Shown: positions 1 through 8,441, counted from the first letter of the stretch. The stretch is 64,000 nt of DNA from Bacteroidia bacterium (GCA_021153285.1 JAGKTT010000001.1:1-64000); one strand, 5' to 3'. The notes: a model not told the origin generated them from the sequence alone. Numbers and translations: made by a program.

Positions 1-203
1 GATGAGAGGTGTCACGACTATCGCTATTCCTTCACGCATCATCGCAGGGACCTGAAAACACACAGATTTACCGCCTCCGGTAGGCAGGATTGCAAGCACA
101 TCCTTCCCATCCAGGGCAGCGGATACAATCTCTTCCTGCATAGGGCGGAAAGAGTCATATCCCCAATAATCTTTAAGTATATCCAGCGGTTTCATTTCCA
201 TTG
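1..203 (-). CDS. RecQ-type ATP-dependent DNA helicase, N-terminal fragment
   Basis: Only the first ~67 codons are inside the window; the gene runs off the left edge. The translation begins MEMKPLDILKDYWGYDSFRP and continues through QEEI, then the Walker A motif LPTGGGKS, then VTPLI, the typical opening of RecQ family superfamily-2 helicases (motif 0, motif I, motif Ia). The family unwinds 3'-5' and acts in recombination and replication repair. The start at 203 could instead be the next ATG at 197. Whether this is RecQ itself or a shorter RecQ-like paralogue cannot be decided without the C-terminal zinc-binding and HRDC regions. Confidence 0.85.
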
Positions 204-245
204 CAAATATATAGAATATTTTATGCAAAATAATGCGTCGGGCAG

Positions 246-276
246 TTTGTCAAATCATAAAAAAAGTTTAATTTTG
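246..276 (+). promoter_or_regulatory. Promoter of pckA
   Basis: TTTG at 246-249, 19-nt spacer, TAATTTTG at 269-276. This matches the Bacteroidota housekeeping promoter (-33 TTTG, -7 TAnnTTTG). Predicted start is near 282, leaving a leader of about 45 nt before the pckA ATG at 329. Confidence 0.75.
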
Positions 277-328
277 CATCGCTATAAATACGGATTTTAT
301 AAACCTTAAATATTTTACTAAAAAAGTT

Positions 329-1936
329 ATGAGCACAATTGATTTGACCAAGTACGGTATTACCGACGTGAAGGAAATCGTTCACAACCCGTCTCACGAG
401 CTTCTCTTTGAGGAGGAGATGAATCCTAATCTCGAGGGATTCGAGAAAGGCCAGCTTACTGAGCTTGACACTGTAAACGTAATGACAGGTATCTACACCG
501 GACGTTCTCCTAAGGACAAGTTCTTCGTAATGAACGAGGCTAGCAAGGACACTGTATGGTGGACTTCAGAGGAGTACAAGAATGACAACAAGCCATGTTC
601 TGAGGCAGCTTGGGATGACCTTCGCGCTAAGGCTATCAAGCAGCTCAACTCAGCTGAGAAGCTCTACGTTGTGGATACATTCTGCGGTACTAACGAGGCT
701 ACCCGTCTTAAGGTACGTTTCATCATGGAGGTTGCATGGCAGGCACACTTCGTAAAGAACATGTTCATCCGTCCTACAGAGGAGGAGCTTGCAAACTACG
801 GCGAGCCTGATTTCGTATCATTCAACGCTGCTAAGGCAAAGGTTGACAACTATCAGGAGCTCGGCCTCAACTCAGAGACTGCAACTGTATTCAACCTCAA
901 GAGCAACGAGCAGGTTATCCTCAACACTTGGTACGGCGGTGAGATGAAGAAGGGTATCTTCTCACTCATGAACTACTACAACCCGCTTAAGGGCATCGCT
1001 TCAATGCACTGCTCTGCAAACACCAACATGGAGGGTACAAGCACAGCTATCTTCTTCGGTCTTTCTGGTACAGGTAAGACTACCCTTTCAACAGACCCTA
1101 AGCGTCTTCTCATCGGTGATGACGAGCACGGCTGGGATGACGAGGGTGTATTCAACTACGAAGGCGGTTGCTACGCTAAGGTAATCAACCTCGATCCAGT
1201 TTCTGAGCCAGATATCTACAAGGCTATCCGCCGCGACGCTCTTCTCGAGAACGTAACTGTAGATGCAAACGGCAAGATCGACTTCGCTGACAAGAGCGTT
1301 ACAGAGAACACTCGCGTTTCATACCCTATCAACCACATCGACAACATCGCTGTTCCTTCAAAGGGTCCTCACGCTCAGCAGGTGATCTTCCTTTCAGCTG
1401 ACGCATTCGGAGTTCTTCCTCCAGTTTCAATCCTTACTCCTGAGCAGACTCAGTACTACTTCCTTTCAGGCTTCACCGCTAAGCTTGCAGGTACTGAGCG
1501 TGGCATCACTGAGCCAACTCCTACATTCTCAGCTTGCTTCGGTGCAGCATTCCTTTCACTCCACCCAACCAAGTATGGTGAGGAGCTCGTTAAGAGAATG
1601 GAGAAGGTTGGTGCTAAGGCATACCTCGTGAACACAGGATGGAACGGTACTGGTAAGCGTATCTCTATCAAGGATACAAGAGGAATCATCGACGCTATCC
1701 TCGACGGTTCTATCGACAAGGCTCCTACAAAGCAGATTCCTTACTTCAACTTCACAGTTCCTACAGAACTCCCTGGCGTTGACCCAGCTATCCTCGACCC
1801 ACGCGACACTTACGAGTGCGCTTGCCAGTGGGAGGAGAAGGCTAAGGATCTCGCAGCTCGCTTCATCAAGAACTTCAACAAGTTCACTGGAAACGACCTC
1901 GGAAAGGCTCTCGTAGCAGCTGGTCCAGCTCTCTAA
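329..1936 (+). CDS. pckA: Phosphoenolpyruvate carboxykinase (ATP)
   Basis: At 535 aa this is the full usual length of ATP-dependent PEP carboxykinase, which interconverts oxaloacetate + ATP and PEP + CO2 + ADP. In anaerobic Bacteroidales it normally runs toward oxaloacetate on the route to succinate. Visible motifs: GRSPKDKF near residue 58, the kinase-1a P-loop GLSGTGKTT at residues 244-252, the kinase-2 region LIGDDEHGWDDEGVFN just after it, and the adenine-binding NTGWNGTGKRI near residue 437. Codon use is strongly biased (AAG, CTC, GGT, many GCT), as expected of a very highly expressed gene. It stands alone and converges on the ABC transporter gene that follows. Confidence 0.97.
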   Translation: MSTIDLTKYGITDVKEIVHNPSHELLFEEEMNPNLEGFEKGQLTELDTVNVMTGIYTGRSPKDKFFVMNEASKDTVWWTSEEYKNDNKPCSEAAWDDLRAKAIKQLNSAEKLYVVDTFCGTNEATRLKVRFIMEVAWQAHFVKNMFIRPTEEELANYGEPDFVSFNAAKAKVDNYQELGLNSETATVFNLKSNEQVILNTWYGGEMKKGIFSLMNYYNPLKGIASMHCSANTNMEGTSTAIFFGLSGTGKTTLSTDPKRLLIGDDEHGWDDEGVFNYEGGCYAKVINLDPVSEPDIYKAIRRDALLENVTVDANGKIDFADKSVTENTRVSYPINHIDNIAVPSKGPHAQQVIFLSADAFGVLPPVSILTPEQTQYYFLSGFTAKLAGTERGITEPTPTFSACFGAAFLSLHPTKYGEELVKRMEKVGAKAYLVNTGWNGTGKRISIKDTRGIIDAILDGSIDKAPTKQIPYFNFTVPTELPGVDPAILDPRDTYECACQWEEKAKDLAARFIKNFNKFTGNDLGKALVAAGPAL

Positions 1937-1951
1937 TCTGAACACTACAGA

Positions 1952-3604
1952 TCAATAATAGAGTAGGAGGAAAACGAAAGTTTTCTTCCTGTCGCAATAG
2001 TCGATGATCTTCTCGCGATGGGTGATGAAGATCATTGTATGATCAGGAAGACGCGAGGTAAGACGCTCCATAAGAGTAGTTTCCGTCTGCGCATCAAGCG
2101 CCGAACTGAACTCATCCAGAAGAAGGATGCTGCCGGGGCGCAGAAGGGCCCGGGCAATTGCAATACGTTGTGCCTGCCCCTCAGAAAGGCCTGCACCGGC
2201 TTCAAAGCACTGGGTGTCGAGACCGGAGGAAAGTTCGAATACAAAATCAGCGGCAGCCGTGTGAAGAGCCTCAGCAAGCTGCTGCTCGGAAGCTTCGGGA
2301 TTACCCATAAGCAGATTTTCCCTTATTGTACCACTGAAAAGGGTATTGCCTTGAGGAACATATACAAGATTGGGCCTGACTGCAGGTGAGACCTCTGCTG
2401 AAATTGTCCCGTTATAGACTTCGATCGATCCTCCCTGCGGCCTTAAAAGAGAAAGGAGAAGACGGATCAATGTACTCTTGCCGACGCCTGTAGGGCCGAG
2501 AATGGCAGTACGGGTGCCTGGTGCAAAATCATATGTAAACCTATTCAGGACAGGATCCTTGGCATCAGGATATGAAAAGGAAACATTCTCAAGGCGAACG
2601 CCGACCACCCCTTCGAGAAGTTGTGGCTCAGTAATTTCCTCGCGAGGAAGGGATTCAAGTTCGATAAGTCTGTCAATCGATGCCGTAGAATGAATCAGCG
2701 CCGGAAGCTGGCTGCTCATTTCGACCAAAGGACGCTGAATCTGGGAAATGAGCTGAAGAAAGGCGGTCATCATACCATAAGTGATGGTTCCACGGCTTAT
2801 TCCGGTCACTCCCCATATAAATGCGATCACGTGTCCCGCCTGTAGGGCGAGCCCCATAAAGCCACGGGAAATGACGCTGAAACGTGCTCTGCGGAGTTCG
2901 TTGCCGTAAAGATTGCCCTGAAGGCCATCCAAAGCAGCTGAGCTTACATCAGTATGTTCAAGAGACTGGAGTACTGAAAGATGCTGGAGACTCTCCTGTA
3001 GATGAGACTGCACCCGGGAATCGCTTTTCCTGATATCCAGAGTAAGATTACGGACACGGGAGGTGATATATTTTCCTATCAGCATTCCCAAAGGGACCAC
3101 TACTACAATGACGACGGCAAGGCGCATATCAAGAATCAGAAGGAAGATGAATGCCGCCAGAAATTGAAGTGAAGTTCCCAGAATGTTCGGAAGCGAGACC
3201 GCAAATGCTGAGGAAACTACCCTGACATCCTCCTGCATACGGTTAAGCACATCACCTGAATGATGACGTGCTCCGCCATCGTTCTGAAGATGAAGTAGTA
3301 CGTTGAAGATTCTTTTGCGGAGTCTGTTCTTCAGTCTGATTTCTGTAGTAGTCTGAAGATAGGAACGGAGGGCATTGAGAAGGATCCTGAAGACAGCGAT
3401 ACCTACCATAGCCAAAGCCCAGATAAAAATTGTATCAGAAGTTTCTGTACCGGACAATATAGCCACAGCTATATCAACCAGTTTCTTGCTGACGTATACG
3501 AAGCCTATGGCACACCCTGCTATCAGGATATGACAGGCCATTGTCAGGACTAGCCGCATTCGGTAAGGTCTGGCGGCACTGAGAAACCACTTTAAATACT
3601 TCAT
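1952..3604 (-). CDS. ABC exporter, fused permease and ATPase
   Basis: 550 aa. An N-terminal six-helix exporter domain (about residues 1-310) precedes a nucleotide-binding domain with Walker A GPTGVGKST (370-378), signature LSEGQ (473-477, a variant of LSGGQ) and Walker B ILLLDEFSSALD. There is no C39 peptidase domain, so it would not itself trim a leader peptide. Its start overlaps the stop of the HprK-like gene by 4 nt, so the two are translationally coupled. With the nearby PqqD-like and S26 proteins this suggests export of a modified peptide or small molecule; the cargo is unknown. The last residues (YCDRKKTFVFLLLYY) look unusual and are encoded by the terminal hairpin. Confidence 0.9.
   Translation of the reverse strand: MKYLKWFLSAARPYRMRLVLTMACHILIAGCAIGFVYVSKKLVDIAVAILSGTETSDTIFIWALAMVGIAVFRILLNALRSYLQTTTEIRLKNRLRKRIFNVLLHLQNDGGARHHSGDVLNRMQEDVRVVSSAFAVSLPNILGTSLQFLAAFIFLLILDMRLAVVIVVVVPLGMLIGKYITSRVRNLTLDIRKSDSRVQSHLQESLQHLSVLQSLEHTDVSSAALDGLQGNLYGNELRRARFSVISRGFMGLALQAGHVIAFIWGVTGISRGTITYGMMTAFLQLISQIQRPLVEMSSQLPALIHSTASIDRLIELESLPREEITEPQLLEGVVGVRLENVSFSYPDAKDPVLNRFTYDFAPGTRTAILGPTGVGKSTLIRLLLSLLRPQGGSIEVYNGTISAEVSPAVRPNLVYVPQGNTLFSGTIRENLLMGNPEASEQQLAEALHTAAADFVFELSSGLDTQCFEAGAGLSEGQAQRIAIARALLRPGSILLLDEFSSALDAQTETTLMERLTSRLPDHTMIFITHREKIIDYCDRKKTFVFLLLYY
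1965..1990. terminator. Hairpin between convergent pckA and ABC transporter genes
   Basis: AGGAGGAAAAC (1965-1975), GAAA tetraloop, GTTTTCTTCCT (1980-1990): an 11-bp stem with one G-U pair, overlapping the last codons of the ABC transporter gene. There is no long T-run after either arm, so its use as an intrinsic terminator is tentative. Confidence 0.45.
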
Positions 3605-4485
3605 TCAGTTACAGCTTTATGACAGGTATATGCCGCATCTGCATCCGGGAGGCATTCCAGATGCCAGCATCTTACCTTGGATATCACCTTTTCTACCGTC
3701 CGGTGGAGAGCATCCGTAGATGTTCTGTCCCAACGCATACAAGAACAGGCAGGCATAAGCGAGGCATAAGCCTGCAGAGGGATATTGCGGGTAATCTTAT
3801 TGTACGGTGCCTGTGACAGGCGCACGACCGCCTTCAATGGGACCGATTCGTTCTTATAGCAATGAGTCTTGCCGCTCCACGGAGTTCCGAAAACCATAGC
3901 TTCGCCGTCAATGATACGGATTACCGGATTATCATCATTAAGGAGTTCAGCATCCTCTATATTACTCAGCCACAGACAGCTATGAGTACTCTTTCCCGTA
4001 CCGCTCCTGCCTAGAAACATATATCCGCCGTCATTATGACGGATTACGGATGCGTGTACCATCAGGGTTTCAAAAGGACTTGTCCGGAAGGTATAGAGCA
4101 GCATCATTGAATTGCTGATGGCAAAGTCTGTCAGCCTTTCTGCCATTGATGAAGGTATATATACGACGCTGTCGCTGAAATCCTCGGACGGAACAAGGAT
4201 GCAATCCGGACGTGACTTAGAATAGGAAAACCCGAAGTTGAATCTGCCTTCCTTATCGAAGATCCAGAAATACGGTGCCTCGTCATTCAGACATTCCTTG
4301 GGTCTGCCAGGATGAGTGGTTTTGAGATCATCGACATATTCCACCCTTAGTCTGAAGAGCGGAGTTCCGGTACTTTCTGTGATGAAAGGTTTATATGCTG
4401 CAAGATATTTTCCAGCATCTATGCTGTCTGGCAGAGACACCTCGAATAAATGGCCTGCCACATCATATTTACACAATTTCTCCAT
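3601..4485 (-). CDS. HPr kinase/PEPCK-like protein (HprK-related)
   Basis: 294 aa. The C-terminal half carries a P-loop GRSGTGKST at residues 159-167, then LNDDNPVIRI and GTPWSGKTHCY, the core of the HprK/PEPCK-type kinase fold. The N-terminal half matches nothing I recognise and lacks the HPr-kinase N domain. Related HprK-like proteins sit beside PqqD-like and nucleotidyltransferase genes (the HPr-rel-A systems) and, in some lasso peptide clusters, phosphorylate the peptide. The substrate here is unknown. Its 3' end is coupled to the ABC exporter and its 5' end is divergent from the S26 peptidase gene, with only 42 nt between the two start codons. Confidence 0.8.
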   Translation of the reverse strand: MEKLCKYDVAGHLFEVSLPDSIDAGKYLAAYKPFITESTGTPLFRLRVEYVDDLKTTHPGRPKECLNDEAPYFWIFDKEGRFNFGFSYSKSRPDCILVPSEDFSDSVVYIPSSMAERLTDFAISNSMMLLYTFRTSPFETLMVHASVIRHNDGGYMFLGRSGTGKSTHSCLWLSNIEDAELLNDDNPVIRIIDGEAMVFGTPWSGKTHCYKNESVPLKAVVRLSQAPYNKITRNIPLQAYASLMPACSCMRWDRTSTDALHRTVEKVISKVRCWHLECLPDADAAYTCHKAVTE

Positions 4486-4487
4486 AA

Positions 4488-4521
4488 TTTGTCAAAGATA
4501 GTGATTTTATCCGTAATTTTG
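4488..4521. promoter_or_regulatory. Overlapping divergent promoters for HprK-like and S26 genes
   Basis: Minus strand: TATCTTTG (read from 4500 to 4493), ending 8 nt before the HprK-like ATG at 4485. Plus strand: TAATTTTG at 4514-4521, ending 7 nt before the S26 ATG at 4528, with TTTG at 4488-4491 and a long 22-nt spacer. Both transcripts would have almost no leader. If the S26 protein started at the in-frame ATG at 4558, its leader would be about 30 nt. Confidence 0.55.
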
Positions 4522-4527
4522 CCGGAT

Positions 4528-5004
4528 ATGAACACAAGAGTAAAGGATCAGGCCATTATGATGGAAGAGATCAGAGGATTGATCTCTGAAGGGAAGACTG
4601 TGTCACTGACAGCGAAGGGCAACAGTATGAATCCCTTCATCGAACATTTAAGGGACCAGATTACTCTGGGTCCTTGGAAAGACGAAGATATCCGTAAAGG
4701 TTGCGTAGCCCTCGTCAAAGACATAAAGGGAAGATATCTGATACACAGAATAATCCGAAGAGACAAAGGGACAATTGTCTTGATCGGTGACGGTAATGTC
4801 GGGCTATACGAGACAGCGGAAATAGACAATATCATCGGGATAATGTACAGCATCACAAGAAAAGGAAGGGTGTGGACCGCAGACAGCAAAGTCTGGAGGC
4901 TGTACTCCTGGGTGTGGATGTTACTCCTTCCTCTCCGCCGCTGGCCCCTCGGACTGTGGAGGCGCCTGTTCAGGGAGAGTGCCTTCCATCGGGACGGTCG
5001 CTAA
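4528..5004 (+). CDS. S24/S26 family peptidase (signal-peptidase-like)
   Basis: 158 aa. The motif KGNSMNP places the likely nucleophile at Ser33, as in S26/S24 (G-x-SM-x-P) peptidases. The second block is YLIHRII with His73 where bacterial LepB and LexA have lysine, so this is probably a Ser/His enzyme of the SipW/Sec11 kind. IGDGN follows. The C-terminus is a Trp/Leu-rich hydrophobic stretch (WMLLLPLRRW) that could anchor it in the membrane. I chose the ATG at 4528 because an upstream extension would run through the divergent gene and promoter. Context with PqqD-like, HprK-like and ABC exporter genes suggests it processes a peptide of this system. Confidence 0.78.
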   Translation: MNTRVKDQAIMMEEIRGLISEGKTVSLTAKGNSMNPFIEHLRDQITLGPWKDEDIRKGCVALVKDIKGRYLIHRIIRRDKGTIVLIGDGNVGLYETAEIDNIIGIMYSITRKGRVWTADSKVWRLYSWVWMLLLPLRRWPLGLWRRLFRESAFHRDGR

Positions 5005-5118
5005 TTTCTTGCGATATGCGTCCATACGTTTTTTCCAGGCTATCTGTTTAGCCCTTTGCTCCTTGGCTTTACGTGCCTGGAGATCTTCATATTTCTTTTC
5101 CAGATAATTGTCTGCCAT
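4921..5118 (-). CDS. Small charged protein of unknown function (65 aa)
   Basis: The protein starts MADNYLEKKYEDLQARKAKE and is almost entirely Lys/Arg/Glu/Gln/Ala, predicted as one long amphipathic helix or coiled coil to about residue 42, then a Pro/Glu-rich tail. No signal peptide or membrane segment. It has its own TATCTTTG promoter element 20 nt upstream of the ATG, and it is divergent from the PqqD-like gene. The last 84 nt are antisense to the 3' end of the S26 peptidase gene. I recall similar MxxNYLEKK small proteins in Bacteroidales but no assigned function. It could be a structural accessory, or a precursor peptide of the locus, though it lacks an obvious core region. Confidence 0.6.
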   Translation of the reverse strand: MADNYLEKKYEDLQARKAKEQRAKQIAWKKRMDAYRKKLATVPMEGTLPEQAPPQSEGPAAERKE

Positions 5119-5138
5119 ACCATATATATAATCAAGTA

Positions 5139-5146
5139 CAAAGATA
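5139..5146 (-). promoter_or_regulatory. -7 element for the 65-aa small gene
   Basis: TATCTTTG on the minus strand, about 20 nt from the ATG at 5118. No clear -33 TTG at the right distance, so it may be weak or regulated. Confidence 0.45.
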
Positions 5147-5155
5147 GCAAAGAGT

Positions 5156-5186
5156 TTTGTCGAAAGGGATAAATTTGATACTTTTG
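5156..5186 (+). promoter_or_regulatory. Promoter of the PqqD-like gene
   Basis: TTTG at 5156-5159, exactly 19 nt, TACTTTTG at 5179-5186: a full Bacteroidota consensus. Predicted leader about 12 nt to the ATG at 5204. Confidence 0.75.
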
Positions 5187-5203
5187 CAGCAAAATAGACA
5201 GAA

Positions 5204-5470
5204 ATGAAAATCAAGGAAGGATTCATACTCCGTGAAATGTGCGGAGAAAACATAGTATCGGCTGAAGGCCTTGAGCACATCAATTTCAACAAGCTCATAT
5301 CTCTCAACGAAAGTGCGGCATACCTCTGGAAAGAGCTGTGCGGCAAGGAATTCAGCACTGAAGAAATGGCTGAGCTCCTCATCGCACGTTACGGTATCGA
5401 CAAGGAGCTCGCACTCAAGGATTCTGCTGCACTTTATGAGGCTTGGGTCAAAGCCGGCATTGCAGAATAA
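5204..5470 (+). CDS. PqqD family protein (RRE-like peptide-binding domain)
   Basis: 88 aa, the usual size for a stand-alone PqqD-like domain. It opens MKIKEGFILREMCGENIVS, followed by FNKLISLNESAAYLWKEL, the three-strand/helix pattern of PqqD family RiPP recognition elements, and ends in a helical region. The family binds leader peptides and presents them to modifying enzymes. No rSAM, cyclase or dehydratase gene is adjacent; the nearest candidates for a modifying enzyme are the HprK-like kinase and the S26 peptidase. The stop codon abuts the stop of the convergent FAD oxidoreductase gene. Confidence 0.85.
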   Translation: MKIKEGFILREMCGENIVSAEGLEHINFNKLISLNESAAYLWKELCGKEFSTEEMAELLIARYGIDKELALKDSAALYEAWVKAGIAE

Positions 5471-7324
5471 TCATCTGAAATTTCCGTCATAATTGACATT
5501 AAAGAATCCGAAAGGATCGAAGGCTGCATCGACTACGACTGCGGCCTCTAATCTTAATACCGGTCTGTCAAGATTGTAATCCACAAGCCCAAGTTTTTCC
5601 CACCATTCAGCTTCACTGCCGCCAGGCACTGCACCTCCTATGCCTCGGATCAGCTGCATCATTGTACCTATGGTGATTTCACCGGGAGCCATATTGAAAC
5701 CAGGAAGCAGACCATCAAGATAGATTTCCTCTCCTCTGAGCGGATCGCCTGCACGGAACCAGGTCTCATTAGACCATCCTACATTACGTCCTTCACCACG
5801 AAGTATACCTGTCGCACCTATACGTTGTATTGCTTTGAAATGTCTGTCTGAGGGCTTAAGATCAAGATATGGCATAATATAGCATCCGGCTTCAAGCAAC
5901 TCTTCCTGGAGCTGTCTCACAGCGATAGTCTTCACAGACTTACCTTCAAGGACCGCCAATGCTGCCAAGGCTCCGGAAGCCTGTCCCAGCTGCATCACCA
6001 CTGGCTGAAGCCTTGTGGATCCATTCATAAGATTTGAAACTGAGATCGACTTTTCCGCCACTATCAGATCATCTATATTCTTAGGAATGATCGTTCCCAT
6101 AGGGACGTTGAAGGACGGAACAGGATAGAACTCCAGATCCGGCAGTTCTCTCCACTGCGGATGACGGAAATGATGATGATCCACCGGATAGTCCCCCACT
6201 GCGATTCCTGTCCTATAGTATGGCTTGTCATAAGCATATGGATCAGCCGCGGCATCCAATGTAAAGAAAGCCTCTCCCACTATTCTGCGGGACTCTCTGT
6301 AATAAGGAATAAACGGCAGTCTGTCCTCAGTCGGAAAGACATCGTCCGCCAGGCCGAGATTCTTCATACCAAGCTGAGTCTGAATAAAATAGATGAAGCA
6401 AAGAGTAAAGTTCTTCGCCTTCTCCAGCTCTTTTTCCCTTTCTTCGCGGGACATCTCGATGAGATTGGCATAATAATCATTTCCATAAATCGGCCAATTG
6501 ATCATATATCTTCCCTGCGGTGTCTTGCCATAAGTGATCATCATTTCCGGAGACCATATGGTCTGTCCGGTCTCTGCAACTTCGTCACTAAGCGGATTGC
6601 GGGCGGCATTTCTGAAAACTCTCGGATCATACCCCTGCGGCTTTTCGATGGTCATATCAGCATCAGGGCCATAATCCTTAAGGAAAGCGACGAAAGTAAG
6701 GTCCTGGATCACGTCATTCGCCTTGTCCGGTGCAATCGATTCCCCAGTTTCTTCCGCTGCTTCCATACCGATCTTATAATCCACTCCACAGGCCTTGGCA
6801 ATATCTCCAAGTTCAGTTGCATCTATCAGAATATCGGCATTGACCTTATGCCTTCTACCACGCGAGTCCCGGTATGATATTGTCCAGTCCCCTGCCTGTC
6901 CGCAGACATCAGTCACGAAAACCTCCCGCCTTACGTCCAGCAGCGAGCCGCAAGCTTCCGTCATATTTGTCAATATATCCTGACCTATATGGGGATCGAA
7001 ATTTATGTTGCTCACCCAGCCGCTCTGCAGAGCCTCATTACTTCCGTAGCGAGCTGCCAGAGAGTCCGCAAATTCCCCGAAAATTCCGCTGCGGAGCCTG
7101 TTGTTTCCATCCACGCAGCTCACACCGGCCGCAGTCAGCATCCCACCGATCCAGGGAGTCTCTTCGAGTACCATTGACCTTACCCCCATTCTCGCGGCCT
7201 GAATTCCCGCCGCTGTTCCGCTGGCTCCACCACCGACAACGAGTACATCCACCTGCTCGGGAGCAGAGCAGGAAACCAGGGCGGTCATAAGAGTCACCGC
7301 TGCTATCTTTCCGATTGACTTCAT
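5471..7324 (-). CDS. FAD-dependent oxidoreductase, secreted lipoprotein (PF12831 type)
   Basis: 617 aa. Signal peptide with lipobox LVSC (Cys19), then the dinucleotide-binding motif VVGGGASGTAAGIQAARMG beginning near residue 29, and the family blocks PWIGGMLTAAGVS and IDATELGDIAKACGVD. PF12831 flavoproteins are common in Bacteroidota glycan-use loci; their substrates are mostly unknown, with sugar or glycan oxidation likely. It follows the SGNH hydrolase gene with only one base between stop and start, so the pair forms one operon. Confidence 0.88.
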   Translation of the reverse strand: MKSIGKIAAVTLMTALVSCSAPEQVDVLVVGGGASGTAAGIQAARMGVRSMVLEETPWIGGMLTAAGVSCVDGNNRLRSGIFGEFADSLAARYGSNEALQSGWVSNINFDPHIGQDILTNMTEACGSLLDVRREVFVTDVCGQAGDWTISYRDSRGRRHKVNADILIDATELGDIAKACGVDYKIGMEAAEETGESIAPDKANDVIQDLTFVAFLKDYGPDADMTIEKPQGYDPRVFRNAARNPLSDEVAETGQTIWSPEMMITYGKTPQGRYMINWPIYGNDYYANLIEMSREEREKELEKAKNFTLCFIYFIQTQLGMKNLGLADDVFPTEDRLPFIPYYRESRRIVGEAFFTLDAAADPYAYDKPYYRTGIAVGDYPVDHHHFRHPQWRELPDLEFYPVPSFNVPMGTIIPKNIDDLIVAEKSISVSNLMNGSTRLQPVVMQLGQASGALAALAVLEGKSVKTIAVRQLQEELLEAGCYIMPYLDLKPSDRHFKAIQRIGATGILRGEGRNVGWSNETWFRAGDPLRGEEIYLDGLLPGFNMAPGEITIGTMMQLIRGIGGAVPGGSEAEWWEKLGLVDYNLDRPVLRLEAAVVVDAAFDPFGFFNVNYDGNFR

Positions 7325-7325
7325 A

Positions 7326-8423
7326 TTATTTCCTTAAAGCTTTCTTTACTGTCGGCAATATATGTTCGACATATCTCACCATACCCAGATCAGTAAAATG
7401 TATGCCATCCACTGTCGCCTCACCGTCATCACCTATCATACCTTCGGCACTGATATAGTAGATCTTCTTTTCGCCTGACTTCTTCAGTCGGGAGTAAAGA
7501 CGTTTCTGGGCCTGATTTTTCAATATGACCTCTTCCTTTATACGGTTATCAAAGGCTGTATGAGGAAAGATCACGTCCTCAATGAAAACTACAGGGACAT
7601 CAGGATGAGCATCTCGGATGACTCTGAAGAATTTCTCCCCGTCTTCATCGATCATATCCGCGTAAGCATTTGGTGCATAGTCCAGCACAAACAGTCCCGG
7701 ATCCTCCACAGACGCCATCAGCCTGGCTATTTCCATATCAAGAAGAGCATTGCCACTGAAACCTAAATTGATCACTTCCCTATCGAGACGGCGGCTTAGA
7801 ATATTTGTGTGAGCCATTCCCGGACGGTTCGCACAACCTCCTTGTAGAATACTGGTACCGTACATAACGATCGGTTTAGCTGCTCTCGGACTATCGACAG
7901 CAGGCTGAACAAGGGTCGATCCCTCATCTACACCGATCTCAAGAGAAGACACCCCATCATACAACGACAGATACAGCATATATTCACGGTCGATAGGATC
8001 CATATTGGCAATTATGCATCGTTCTGATGTCTTTCCCAGAGGCCTGGCACTGCACATATGCCTCCACTCTCCGTCCACCATCGTATAAAGATCAAGCCCC
8101 CTGGTACCTGTATCGGTCATATGGGTCATTGTATTATTAAAGGTAGATTCCCACTTGGCGTGAATGGAAGTGGAATTGGAACGGAAACGGATATACAGTC
8201 CGGCAGAGTTTCGTCCTAGATACCATAGCCGGTCTCTGCTTATTCCCTGAAGTTCGGAAGGAAGACGTTCATAACGGGCACTGGTATTATCCTGTATCTT
8301 GCCAAAGACAGGGAATTGTGCGGCATCTGTATAGACGATGTTCTGAGACGACACATTATGGCAGATAGCAGCAAGTACTATCAGCGTCAGTAATATTTTT
8401 ATCCTGCACATAATAAAATTCAT
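7326..8423 (-). CDS. SGNH/GDSL hydrolase with N-terminal GxDLY domain
   Basis: 365 aa with a signal peptide (residues 1 to about 27). The N-terminal beta-sandwich contains GLDLY (109-113), the signature of the GxDLY domain. The C-terminal SGNH domain has GTSILQGG with Ser191 as nucleophile, GFSGN (221-225, block II) and the Asp/His pair in DGIHFTDLG near residue 346. Such enzymes are usually carbohydrate or lipid esterases in the periplasm. It is the first gene of a two-gene operon with the FAD oxidoreductase and is divergent from another SGNH enzyme at 8547. Confidence 0.9.
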   Translation of the reverse strand: MNFIMCRIKILLTLIVLAAICHNVSSQNIVYTDAAQFPVFGKIQDNTSARYERLPSELQGISRDRLWYLGRNSAGLYIRFRSNSTSIHAKWESTFNNTMTHMTDTGTRGLDLYTMVDGEWRHMCSARPLGKTSERCIIANMDPIDREYMLYLSLYDGVSSLEIGVDEGSTLVQPAVDSPRAAKPIVMYGTSILQGGCANRPGMAHTNILSRRLDREVINLGFSGNALLDMEIARLMASVEDPGLFVLDYAPNAYADMIDEDGEKFFRVIRDAHPDVPVVFIEDVIFPHTAFDNRIKEEVILKNQAQKRLYSRLKKSGEKKIYYISAEGMIGDDGEATVDGIHFTDLGMVRYVEHILPTVKKALRK

Positions 8424-8441
8424 TTAACTTCGTTCATCGCC

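Noticed and set aside
4450..4527. N-terminal extension of the S26 peptidase
   Set aside because: Would cover the divergent HprK-like start and both promoters; ATG at 4528 fits better.
6161..6877. 238-codon plus-strand frame opposite the FAD oxidoreductase
   Set aside because: Antisense shadow, no family features.
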